A program made the position numbers and the translations under genes. Positions 47,337-59,149 of a stretch of 64,000 nt of DNA are shown one piece after another. The stretch is from Candolleomyces eurysporus (taxonomy: Eukaryota > Basidiomycota > Agaricomycetes > Agaricales > Psathyrellaceae), in NCBI GenBank assembly GCA_027579435.1, contig JANBPK010000807.1, forward strand, positions 1 through 64,000. Direction: 5' to 3'. How positions within the stretch are numbered: the first letter of the stretch is position 1; each line of letters begins with the position of its first letter. Under the pieces are notes generated by a model. It was not told the origin of the DNA, did no database searches, and saw only the letters and a list, made by a program, of their open reading frames with translations.

Positions 47337-49143
47337 TTATTCTGTTAATATATGCTTTTCTATTGTTGCCGCAAAGTCCAAATGTGAATCATACCATATC
47401 CTCAGATCAGCGCGACTGCCCGAGTTGACCGTCAATTCACAGCCTAGTTCTGCAAACGCCGGGATCTGTGCAGAATGAGTGATGTTTCCGTATAGTTCTT
47501 GAAGTGACACCAATCCTAGAGACGCATCATGCAGAATGACGCACTCATGAACTGCGGTGACTAGGGGGTTACTTTGTCGCTCGAGCACGTATCCCAAAAC
47601 CCGTATGAACTGTTGGGAATCATCTTCAAACGCATTGCACGCGACGAATTTGATCTTCTTGATGGATGGAATGTAGTATGTAGGAAGACCATCTTCGTCG
47701 TCATGAATATGCAGGCTCAGAAGGCGCCATAGATTGCTCGAAAATCTTGAGAAGTCGACCGTATGAACCTGAGACATTCTCCGTAATAACATCCCCAGGC
47801 CGTCCAGTTGATCCAACGGGAGGTCAGAGGAAATGTCAAGGTCCAGAGCCTCGACACCCGCCAAGTCCAATCCACCGTCGTCCACGACATCATCAAACCT
47901 TGCCATCAGCCAATCGGACAAGTTTATGAAGTCACCGTAAAGTTGGGGACTACGTAACACGTCGTTATTGAAACCGAGGCTAAATTGAAAGATTGGCTCT
48001 GGTCGACGATCCCATAGTTGGAGTGAGAACTCCCACCCTATCTTGAGAACGAAGTGGCGGATTCGGGGTACGGAGGAGATCATGGCAGTGATGGTTTCCC
48101 AACTGTTCAGCATTCCCCCGCGTCGGTGTGCTCGATAATATGACAGAACCGCATCGAATCTGATGGAGCAGAGCGGGGAAGTTGTAATGAGCGATATGAG
48201 TCCGACACAATCATCGAATCCCCCGCCAATCGACAGTTTTTGGAGGTTGGGAAAATGTAGCAATGGATAGGGTGCTCGGGGAAAGTTGGGCGTAAACGCC
48301 CCCGTAAGGTGGAGGGTGGTTAGGGTCTGGGACACAGTTTGCAACCGGCGAGACCAGGAGGCTGGGTCAAAAGTGGCTCGCAAATGCATGGGAGGGTCCC
48401 AACTTGAGTTCAAGGGACTGAAGTCGAGCCAGTCCCTGCCGCCGTGGATATTCATGTGTGCAAGCTGGGGGGTNGGGGGTTGCGAATGGGAGGAACCGAT
48501 CGTCCAGAAACAGGGATCCGCACAGTTGGAAAGTTTGTATTTTTGGGAAATGTCCCTTGAATATTGAGTCATGGGTCGTAGGGAGTGTGATCTGGGGTGG
48601 GTGACTGTAAGATACCAACGTGAAGTGCTTGAGATTCGGAGCGTTCTTCAAGATCGCTTGATTGATTGCCATGGCGTTGAAGTCGTTAATGCTTGCAGCA
48701 AAATAATCGCATCGTTCAAAGCTAGATAGAACCACCATCCATGCGAGGGTCGAAGATTCAGTCGCCGCACCACCGGAGATGATTGTGATAGGGTGAGGAT
48801 CGGAACGTTCGAGAATGGCTTTCGCAGTCTCTGAAGGACACGAGTCCACGTCGATTATCCGACAAAGGAGTTCTTTTGCCCTTTGGACTATTTCTCGAAA
48901 ACGCTTACAAGATCCCCCCACTCGAAGAAGGGCTCTCGCCTCGGGTAAAAGTGAAAAGGCATTCTGGCGACTGAAAGGATCGACCACAAAGGCGAAGATT
49001 TTGAGTAAAATCTCGACGGGGAGCAATCTCTCTCCCGCTCCTACAATGATATCAATTGGAAGGTCAAGAGGATGAGTTCATCTGATGGATAGCACACCTT
49101 GCCTGGCTAAAGGCGTCTCGATAAGAGTGCTTGATTCATCCAT
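47337..49143 (-). CDS. F-box-like protein K (A-type family)
   Basis: Exon 1 is 49143-49098 (MDESSTLIETPLARQ) and exon 2 is 49040-47337, with a 57-bp intron GTGTGC...TTGTAG; the phases close, giving 582 residues. The N at 48474 within a C run must be dropped (FATPTPQLAHMNIHGG). The F-box-like domain LLPVEILLKIFAFVVDP ... LLRVGGSCKRFREIV starts at residue ~20. The following blocks (PITIISGGAA, ILKNAPNLKHFTLV, LSIGGGFDDCVGLI) line up with A1 and A2, so this is a third, more distant member of that family and shows what its first exon looks like. Leu-rich to the C-terminus. Inferred role: SCF adaptor. Confidence 0.85.
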
Positions 49144-50203
49144 GTTGTGTGAACGATCAATGGGGAGCAGGAGAATACTGAATGGCTACATTGGCGTTCT
49201 TTCCTCTTAAAAGACGCGGAAGATATTGATATTTGGAAGCTTCCAACTTCTACATTAGGTACATAAGGTTCACAGATTTCTGATCAAACTCTCGTCCATT
49301 TCCTCGAAGACAAATCAAGAACAATCGGGCGGGTCGAATAACGTGGACTCGTCAGCCTTACAAGGACTTATTTCTCAAGGTGAAGCAACGACGAGGCAGG
49401 GGAAAAGTTTATGCAAGCCTTCATAAGAATGATTTGGTTAGTCGACGTCGTTGATGGGAATCAGTGTTGACCTGGGACACGCTACGATGACGGAGCCTGG
49501 CCGAAGTGTATCCGCAAGTGAGCTATAAGGTCATTAAAGGTCCAAGGGATAAATTAGAACAGACACGGAGTCTTCGAGAGCAGCGGCAGAGAAAAGAACG
49601 GTTGTCAACTTTTGGGGGTAGGATTGACCCAAAGAACCTTCCAGACTGCGAAGCAATACGACCCACAACGGCAAGGGTGCCTCCGGGATTTTTCTTGCAT
49701 AGGGCATCAAGGTGCGGGGATATGTAATGCAAGCGCATATGCGCACGAAAGTTGTATCGCTGTTGGCGTTTGTGCCCTAATCGACGGGTGATCGGTTTAG
49801 AATGATCCGTTTCGGGCTTTCGCAACAAAGGGGAGGTGCTTGAAGATTCCATCGCAGCGAAGAGAACCAATGATTACATGAATTTGGTGCCATGATTCCG
49901 ATCGCGCAGGTTTTGTGTCAGACACCGTGGATAACAAGAGGTGATTGGATTTACTTGACCTCGGGGTAGCAGGCAACAACCAGTATCACTACTCCAAACC
50001 AATCAAGCACAAGCAATTTAAATAAACCGAGTCAGCGTGAGCACTGAAACAAATAGAGGAAGGAAGCGGTTTCACGAGGATACCAACCCTGACACAATGA
50101 GAGCATTTCTGACCCTATCCAGCGTCCGTTTTTCGTGGCTATGGCCTGCTTCTAGATCTGTCGTGGCGCGAGTGGTGGTTCTAACATCGCTGGCAAGTGC
50201 ATT
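49144..50203. other. Intergenic, no resolved gene
   Basis: Upstream region of K and 3' flank of the decayed oxygenase gene. The minus frame 49523-49870 is open but not protein-like. Confidence 0.35.
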
Positions 50204-51391
50204 TCATCGGGAGAGCCCACCAATTGTATATTGTGTCAAGAAAACCTGCTTCTCGGAGGATGCTATGCTGACATTTTCCGTGATGAAGGTTGACGGTATA
50301 AGAATGGTACTGCAAGCCGGAAATTCGACCACAGCCTTCAAGTCTTTGACAACGAGATGGCCACCTCTTGTATAATTGTAATGTCCGCTAGCCGTAATTG
50401 CGCAGCTCCCCAGGCCACAAGCTCTAGGAAGCTGGGCTGAAGGTCCGAATTCGAAGGCGAAGGTCATCGACGCAAAAACACTTGTGCTGAAAGTTCGCCT
50501 GAGTGATGGATCCCTGCTTAAAATTTTCTCATACACTTCCTGAGTGGCTTTGAACAGACGAGGCATCCATGACTTGTAGGAATCTACAAATATATGGATA
50601 AGTTGTCGCAATCAAAGAAATCTCGAGTGCAGAGCTCACAACTTTGCCAGTCAACAACAGTTTTGATCGCAGGAGAAGAGGTGAGTTCGGAAATGATAGC
50701 CTGACTTCGACAATCGTGCTTAAGGTTTTGAAATATCTAACAGTACGAGTGAGAAGTCAACATCCGAGACGTAATCTGGTGTTATCGCCAATTACCTTCT
50801 GGTCGTCACATTTGACCGGAAATATACCAGTCGAGACACCTTGAAGGCGAGCGCTGACGCTTTCGCAGTGGAGGGAGGCAGGAATCGGTCCAGATATCGG
50901 GGAAGTCTTAGTAGGAGAGTTAAGATCTTGCTCTGCTTTGGAGATGGTTTCAAAAAAGTGCTCATTCAAGCCGGATTGGACCAAGCCCTCGGGACATGGG
51001 ATGACCGCCCCATAGACGCGATCCTGTTCGTCAACAAAGAGCTGTGTCGTCCTGTGGGTTATCGAGGCATGAGGGCGCGTAATAATTGTCTTGAGAGCGT
51101 AACATACCCGTCGTATCTGATCAACTTATACCCCTCGGCTAAGAGTTCTTCCAGAGGTTGAAGATTTTTGAAACTCGCAGGTTGGCTTGGGTTCCGCCTC
51201 GTCGCGACAGACTCCGTGGCAGCTTGTAGGATATTCAGATTATATTTCAATTTCACGAAAGTCACCTCTGAACCAGGTTCTACGTCGAGTTTGCTGGAGG
51301 TGGCAACTGGATTGGAATTCGACATGAAGCGACGAAAACCCGCTTCAGCCATATGCTTCTGAAGCATAAACTCCAAGTCTGAAGGTGACAC
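50204..51391 (-). pseudogene. Decayed 2OG-oxygenase-like gene (TET/JBP-like?)
   Basis: Minus-strand fragments in the order of a multicopy mushroom family. LQPLEELLAEGYKLIRYDG lies near 51130, LFVDEQDRVYGAVIPCPEG near 51020, then SWMPRLFKATQEVYEKIL, the core FASMTFAFEFGP, SCAITASGHYNYTRGGHLVV, EFPACSTILIPSTFI and FLTQYTIGGLSR at 50611-50204. Intact members carry PHxD after the FNFGP block and RHSN after ILIPSAL. Here the first is replaced by LPRACG and the second by TFITENV, so both metal-ligand sites are gone. Frames between blocks do not connect. I relate the family to fungal TET/JBP-like 2-oxoglutarate dioxygenases from memory of its motifs; that link is tentative, the decay is not. Confidence 0.6.
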
Positions 51392-51803
51392 TAATCGAAG
51401 TCAATTTACGTCAAGTATGAGGGGAAAGCACACACTTTGAGAGTGGATCTGCAGCTGTATTTTGTTGGCGGGGTGAAGTCAATGTCTCTCGTCCCCGGGT
51501 GACTCACAATCTGTGTGGTGATCGTGGAAAATCGGGATTGTGCCATATCTAACCCCTAGGGGGACAAATCGGCATTGTTGACCTCTTGCCAGATAAGATC
51601 TGTTCACCGAACGGGCACATGAGTTTTACTTGGGTATCCAAACATATTGGAGATCATCAGAATCGAGACGAGTACCGTACTTGCCATCTAAGATTGAGGT
51701 CAGGGCATTATACAAATTCATTCACATATTACATTCAAAATTTGAAACTCGAGGAACAGTATAGCCCTGATATCAGAAGCTGATCTATTAAAGCAGAGCC
51801 CTC

Positions 51804-53667
51804 CTACTCTTCACCCTCCTGCTCTTCCTCCTCTTCGATGTCGACGTCTGGAACATCGAACCCAACCTTCAATTTTTTGGCATAAGTTTTGGGTAAAACG
51901 TAGGATGGAACTCTGGAACCGGTGTGTGCATAGGTAAGGATGCGACGAGATTCCCCCTCCAAGGGGAAGGATGGATGAACAACAGAACCATCATTCGTCA
52001 AGTATGCAGTGGATATGTCTTCCCAGGACCCCGCCCTGCGCAACCATGCCCTAGCCGTTGACATCTTTGGGTTCCACTGGCAAACTAAGTCCCCGGGATT
52101 CGGAGCTTCTGCTAGTGAAAAAGCCTGAGGAGAGTCGACACGCTTGTCTGAGACGATATTCCACCACCGGAAGCTCTTCGAGGTGCCCTTGCCAATTCCC
52201 AACACCTTGCCCTTGTAGGACAAGCGCTTACGAGCGGAGGCAGATGAAGCTGACCTGTGGGGAAGAATCCTTTAAACACAGATTACAGCTGGTGCACTGG
52301 ACGAATACGGTACCCTGATAGGTCTCCCACGGAGACAACTCTACAAAAAGCATCATTAAGCGCCCGTGCTTGAATATTGTGTATGTGCCGACTTACTCAG
52401 GAAAAGGTGAATCCTCACAAGAGATGGATGTTGATGAAGCAGTGGAAATGGTGGGTCTAAATACGACTCATCTGAGTGGGAGAATGATGGGGAACTGACA
52501 ATGGAGTTCATACTTTTTCTGCGTTGGCTCAGGAAAAGGATGACTGTAAGTGGTTGGTTATTGAGGTGAAAAAGTTAGTCCGTTATCCCGGATCGACGAC
52601 GTTCAGGAATAGAGTAGAAACGTACCTCCTGGCGCTGGAGCTCTTGCCTTTCCTATTTGCAGTACTCGCAGAGCTGATTTGCTCTACCTTTACTTGGATC
52701 GAAGGGAACAATTCCACCATGTTGTCCTTCATCGAGGTTCGAACTCCGTTAGCTATCGCTTCAGGGGGCAAGGAAAATATCCCTAAGGCTGAAACAATGG
52801 CAACGGAAAGTTCGGTCTCCTCGGCTGGGACAATGGCCAGAAGTAGGCACACTTGTCGGATGTCGTTGCTAGAGAGTTCCACCTGGCCTTGGCCGGTGCA
52901 AAAGGACTTCAAAACGCCCTCTAACTTCGAACCTGGACCGTCAAAGAAGTTGGCGTGAAACGCTTTGATATAGTCCACGATCTCGTCTCCCGTTGTGAAT
53001 TTCCTGTCGCATACTCGTCATTCGATGAGGATGGACACACATCAGGTTACCCACTCGAAGCAGCCGGTACTTTCCTCCGGACATAAGAAGTCGAAGAACC
53101 TGATAATGTGTTGAGCGATCGCTCTGGCCGGCCATCGAGCTGCGAGGCCATTGATCGACTGGATTGTCGAAGTCGCGAGCTTGAGACGCTGATCTCCTGC
53201 CCCCTCAATCAGGCTAAGGAGCTTTGATGCCTGCTGCTGTTCCTGCTGCTGTTCCTGCGTGCTGTGACCTTGATATTCGGCAAAGATAGCCAAGGCAATT
53301 TCGTTTAAAACGTCTCGTCTATCAAGTGGAGTTTTTTTCCCCTCAGGAGCACGAGTGCTGTGTCTAAGGAAAAGGGAAAATCGAACCGGACATCCAATCA
53401 TCATCGAGGTGGAATTCTACACACCGTTCAGCCTCATTTTGCCTTGCTAGTAGGACGCTAGCGCGGTTCCACTGGATGACTGTATCTCGAACGTTTCGGA
53501 GGGAGAAATTCACCCTTCTGAGCTGAAAATAGTCTTAGTCTACGTTTCGAGCATCTTTGTCAAAAAAAACTCACATCCGCCGGCAGAACGTCCCCGTCAG
53601 TGCTCTGATTCTCGTAACTCATTACGGTTTGGTCATGTCCGATGAGGTTGACCGTACTGATTTGCAT
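51804..53667 (-). CDS. Unrecognised 481-residue protein E, eight exons
   Basis: Exons 53667-53575, 53522-53425, 53363-53055, 53003-52626, 52543-52514, 52456-52397, 52340-52314, 52254-51804. Every phase closes to 1446 nt. Introns are 51-82 bp, and exons 5 and 7 are micro-exons of 30 and 27 nt. The N-terminus starts MQISTVNLIGHDQTVMSYEN. A helical region with a Gln run (QEQQQEQQQ, about residue 90) follows, then a long helical domain (AIAQHIIRFFDFLCPEES; DIRQVCLLLAIVPAEETELS), a Ser-rich linker with HPFPE and SPFPE, and a C-terminal domain (GIGKGTSKSFRWWNIVSD, GDLVCQWNPKMSTARAWLRR). The tail is acidic (VDIEEEEEQEGEE). No family was recognised. The C-terminal domain also occurs, broken, at 27365-27930. 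Its neighbours are G and C2 on the same strand. Confidence 0.85.
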
Positions 53668-54063
53668 GGTAACTTTTGCGGGGTCAAGCAGGAAAATGAG
53701 AAAGCTGGGGTAGCATCGACAAGGGAGTCAGAGAGCTTTTTATATCATTCCATAAAGCGTGCACGACTAAAACTGTCGCATCACAGAAGTGTCAAATACT
53801 CACTATATCGGAAGATACGGCTCTTTGTCACTCTGATTATCGCTCCTAAGAAGTCAAATTCAAAGACCGTGCGTAGAATTCAGTAGGAGAACCGATTGTG
53901 AGTAAATAGGAATTAGGCCACATCCCTCCAAACTACGCCGGCTCTAAATTCGACAAGAACTCCTTGCCATGCGGAGTTTCAAAAAAAAAGGATATCTAGA
54001 GCTGTCATGCCTTTGCGAATCAGATTGAGTGACGAATCTGAGGTTTGGAGTCAGACATCGGGA
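53668..54063. other. Intergenic between G and E
   Basis: 396 bp containing the 3' flank of G and the promoter of E. No distinct elements were noticed. Confidence 0.4.
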
Positions 54064-57000
54064 TTAAGGGAGAAATAGGAGAAGCGGACTGGTTGGGTAG
54101 CCTGCCTGAGAAGGGCGTTCTCTGATTCCAAACTGAGCACCAGCGACAGGGCACCACGCCAGAGAACTGAGCTGGCAGTTATCGATGGCGAACACTGCAT
54201 CGTTCCAATTGTCGAGCTTTGAAGATTTGACGCAGTTTGAGATTTCCGACAATAAGTCTGTTGCTGAAACTGAAGTGGAAAAGGTTGGGTACCGTCGATC
54301 TGCTTCGAGCTTGTACTGATAGATGCAGACACTTTGCATCGTCAGATACTTTCCCCAAAATTGTTGCGGACCGTCGATAGCAGCGCCTGACGATGTTGAG
54401 GTGAGCTCATATTGATGGAAAAACCACTGTCCCATGTCAAGCGCCGCTCCGCGGATGAGACAGGCATAAGACACCTCTTCCGGTGTCCGACGACGAAGCT
54501 TCGTGAATACCGGGAACAAGACGCCGGTATTGATCATCGAGAATAACTCCAGCACGGAGTCAAAGCTGTCTAACTTCGGAATATACCGGGAAAGCACTTC
54601 TGTGAGGCGTCAGTAACATCATTCCTCGCAGACAGATGAACTTACCGTTGTGAACATGGCGTTTCATGACGAGAAGGTCGTGAAGGAAGAGGATGATGCG
54701 AGAGATTAATGAGCGAGAGTTGGAAACAGTGTCCGGAGACACGAGCCTTCCCAGAACGAATGTATGAATGATTCCGAACTGGATGCCCTGGAGATCGGTT
54801 GAAGGGTAGAAATAGCGACCACGACAGACGGTGGTCTCGATGGCATACATGAAGTACAAAGTGTTGGGTTTGAGCAAGCTGACAAAGAGTGTTAGTTAGG
54901 TCAATGGATTTCAACTTCAACGCACCAAGATTCTCCACAACGGAGGCGAATCGCTTCCAACTTGAACGGACCTTCAGGGTCATCTGTTTTCTCAAAGAAA
55001 TTCAGATAGGCGGTGGCCCAGCCAAACACCTTGTGATCTTGCCCATCTGGAGGTCGACACAAGACAATCCAAAGTTCACCAGTGAGGACCACAATCTCCG
55101 TTCCGAAACCGTCAGGTGCGGTTTGCCAGGACCGCGTACCCCCCTCCGAGAGTATTATGTGCCAGTGGACAGTGTGACTGGGAGGGACATCCATGCGGAA
55201 AAGGGATCCGCGGTTAAAGGTCACCGAGTAAGCAATAGTCTCTAAGGCATGAAAGGGTGCTGCCTGTATATCTTCATGATAAAGAATTCGGCGCGGGGGC
55301 ATGTACACCACCCTCGATCTCACCAAAGCTTGGAATCGAGACATGGGCAATCGCCTGAGCGCGTCCACGGACCCAGATTCGTTTGAAATATGCTGGTCTA
55401 CCAAACGGGCGTATTAGTTTAGCTAACGGTGAGTACATCCACTGAGCTGACCGTAGAATGTGACATTCTCGTCTTCGGAGGCGACGCGAGCTAGAACCTC
55501 AGGGAGAGACTGCGGCTGTTTGAATCCGCAGAGAACGAGATGGAAACGGCTGAGATTTACGATATCCAATGTCCCACAGCTGCTGGATTGGAACACAGAT
55601 CTAACCGGGTCGCTGACATGGAGTGGCTTCCCATCTTTCCACATATTGCATACGCTTTGGTGTATTTTTAGCATCGTCTCGCTGTCCTGTAATCGCTGTT
55701 GGATATTAGGAAGCTGACATGAATTCAAGGGCGAAAAATGGTGCTTACAGCAACACGGGGAGCAAATTCAGCGCACTGGCCACCACCAGCATACGCCCGA
55801 ATGATTAAGGATGTGACAAACGGTTCCTAGCCTTCATCGTCAGTAAATCCAACTTTTAGATAGGGGAGTAGTAGAGATTACCAAGTATCGTTCAATTTTG
55901 TGAGATCCGTCATTGATTGGGCAATCCTTTAATAAGGAGGTAAGTCGGATTCTATATCACGCACATAGTCAACTTACGAAGAGTTCGCTTATGTCAATAG
56001 GGCATGAAGCGGACCCATGAGAGCTCAGGTACAGGCCACGAGGTTCGACAGAGTGATGGGAGATACTGGTGTATGCGTTCGACTGATTATCACTAGCTTC
56101 GAGGCGCGGCTTTTTCGAAGAGTCGACCCCGCGTCCGTGTTCGCATTCATCGGGAGACCTTGGTCGTTTCTGCCCAATTTCACTTCCACTGGGCTGGATT
56201 GACGCTACAAGCTGGAATGCGGGAGAAGATACGTTGCACAATTCTTGATCAAGTGAGTAGACGGTGGTAAGGTTGGTGAATTCGTCTGCGGGGGAGAACA
56301 GCGTGCTACTGGCAAGAGAAGATTCGAGCCAATGGGAGATATCGCCGTCACAATCAGTGGTCCGGCCGTCGAAATCGCTCGACAATGCGTTGGCCGAAGG
56401 GTGAAAGAACGGGTTGAGTGGTGCAAAATTGGGACAGCTTTCTCCTGAATTATGGGTCGATGGTGGTTGGAAAGATGATGTGTGAGGATATTCGTTAACT
56501 GTGTAGTCCTGATCGGGAAGGACGATCAGATGGTCAGGCAACGCCGGTGATGCTATGGAACAAAGATGAGCAAGGTATATTGGCAAAGTCACTTTGGGCT
56601 GACCTGGTACCGGAGTGCAACCTCTGGGCGAGAGGGAGGAATTAGAGGATCGCTGAGATGAGGTCTCATCGAAATCTTCAAGATCGTCGGAGGAAGTCTG
56701 CTCGTCCGATAGTGTGGCAAAGGAAGAGAGAATTTCATGTTCACAGCAGTGGGAAGTGGCCGGGTTGGGAGGTTGGGATAAAGACGTTTGAGGCTCAGGG
56801 GTGCAATCTAGACTCTCAGCCTGAGATGATGAGAGGAAGAGGTCTTCGGGAGAGTCATGAGTGATAGTGTCTGATGCGGGGGATCCTACGGTAGGTTTGT
56901 AAGCGAGAGGTGAACCTGGAAATAGGTGGCCTTCATACCTAGTGCATCAAGTCGCTGTGTAGAAACTATATCCGACGAGAGTGTTGTTATCTGGGGGAAC

Positions 57001-58810
57001 CCACTTGAGGATTCGTTGTCAAAAGTTGCTTGTTCCGCCGATTCAGTGCGAGCGACAGACAGAGTTGTGGGTGGTGAAGCGCAAGATATGGGAGCTGTCG
57101 GATCAGCGTGGCTCGAAATACGAGGTGTGTGAGAGCCCGAAGTGCTTGGCGTATTGTGCGCAGAGTCCGCCGGCGGAGTCTCCACTGGCACGTCTGCAGA
57201 GCTGACCGTAGGCTGGATTCGTGACGATGGGTCGTGGGTATCTTGGACTTCCAATTCACCGTCCGAGGCATTAGGAAGTCGAGACGTCACCGAATGGGCG
57301 GGATCGGGTTCATGATGGGAGAGCTCGCCACTAATGGAGGTTCCCACAGATGCCGTCATAAGCTCGGCGTCATCGGCCACTTTCGTGGGTTCTGAGGCGG
57401 CTTTGGTCGCTCCTGCCTGCTCCAGATCGACTTGGAACCATTTTCGTTCAGTATCGGAAACCCTCCCGATCGCATCCCAATCCAAATCGTTGAAAAACGC
57501 GGGAAGAGCCTCGAAAACGCTCTTCGAATCCATGGAGACGTCGTGGATTGCCATAAACAGGGTGGTTTCAATTTGAGACAGAAGAGCAGGTCTCTCGTTT
57601 CCCAAGCAATAAGAGTACTGTCAAAAATGAGCACCTAAAATGATAGAGGAAGACAAACTCTCACAATTATGGCAGTTTCACGGTCGTATTTCCTGGTGAC
57701 TGCGTTTCCGACAAGAACGGAGAGAGGTGAGAGGAGCAAGGAATGTACCAAGGGAGTATCAACGCGGCTCCGATCACCCTCAACGACCCTGCGAATATAA
57801 TCTTCAGCTTCCTGGTTCATCTTTGCACTGGTCATGCTGTGATGGTGAGAAGAATAAGCTGGGAACCAGGATTCAAGGCGGTCATAGACCTACCGTTCGG
57901 CATGTTTGATGATCCCGTCTGCAGATGCCGGCATTGCAGGAATTATCTGGTTAGGCTGAAAACAAGTTAGCTCAAAGCACGAGCGGGAAAGGAGGGACAA
58001 ACCAAATCTTGCTTCTGGTCCGAGCCAAGGTTACGAATCATAGCCAAATGCAAAGCACAAAGCTGAATCGAGGCCAGAATGTACGCGCCATCCTGCATGG
58101 CCTTCATTTTGTACAGTGCTGCTAGACCCCTGAAAGGGTTATCCTTCTCTTCGAACGCGATGTATTGTAGGCCCTGCATTGCTTGCTTCACGTTGCTTTG
58201 TGCCTTTGCCAACAATTTGGGCCAGTCGTGAAGGGACTTGGGCCATCCCTATAAGAGCAGATCAGCAGTCCGATCATCGCAACAGGTGTTGATACAAACA
58301 TACCACCGAATGTGGTTTCCACGCGAAGCGCCTTGGCACCGGGATTGCCGGTATCGGGGCCTCCTCGTGAAGACATGCAAATGTATCTAGCACGCGGTAC
58401 GCCGTCAAGATCGTGGTCACCCGTTCGAACACAGGGGTAGAACCGAGGGCAACAATGCTGTTCGGTCTTAAGGTTTCCTCTGGAGGCCTGACAAAGACGT
58501 TGATCACTCCCATCCAAACTAAGGATGACCCCGAAGCAAAGAGGGCTCGTCCAACGTTGTCCATGCAATCAGCCAGATCCTGCCAATCATAGAAAGTGTG
58601 GTTTGAGNAAAAAGTTGACGGAAGCAAAGAAAAACCGACATAATACGGATTTTCTCTAGCAAGACGGCTCGACAACCGTGCTGAGCCCCCAGGAATTAAT
58701 CCAGTCCGCCACGGGATACGTGAAAGGAACGGCTCGAGACCGTTGGCATGCAGAGGGAAGAGGGCATTGAGGGCATGGTTGAGTCCCAGGCCGAGTTGGG
58801 CGGGTGCCAT
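54064..58810 (-). CDS. Large JmjC-like protein G, iron ligands lost
   Basis: Thirteen exons, all phases closing (4131 nt, 1376 residues): 58810-58304, 58248-58003, 57955-57894, 57836-57665, 57617-56939, 56885-56604, 56552-55978, 55926-55882, 55826-55749, 55695-55452, 55397-54926, 54878-54646, 54599-54064. The N at 58608 is a real base. The layout parallels F: a helical N-terminus, a disordered Ser/Pro/Glu centre with a bipartite nuclear-like signal (QKRPRSPDE ... SSKKPR, within exon 7), then a JmjC-like cupin. In the cupin, WQTAPDGFGTEIVV replaces the HID...FGTF motif (first His is Ala, about residue 1057) and KPNTLYFMYAIET replaces the PHAVWT-type motif (His is Tyr). It should not bind iron and is best read as a pseudoenzyme. 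Alternatively it is an old gene losing function, but the reading frame is fully kept. Confidence 0.85.
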
Positions 58811-59149
58811 AATTGTGGCAAGGACGGACAAAGCCTTAGGCCTTAGGCTTCATATACCGTCACGAATCAGAACAAGCCCTTCACATTTCATAATGAGATG
58901 AAAGTGATAATCTTCAAGGCTTTCGGCCCGCTTGCGTAGTGCCTGAGCCTTTACTGATTACAGTAGGTCAGTATCTCTATCCGGTTCATCTTCCTTCGGG
59001 TAATTTCAGCGAGAGTGTAGGAATTGCAGTGTGATGTTGGAGCTCTGCGGCAGATTATTGGCCAAAATCTGGTGGCGTATGCAGCTTTCTTTCATGCTAA
59101 GATCGAGGACCCGGCCAAACCCAGGTCGAATCGATTCTGAGCATGCATC

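Noticed and set aside
53004..53054. Donor GTAACC for intron 3 of gene E
   Set aside because: It leaves the next exon out of frame; the overlapping GTGGGT donor closes the phase.
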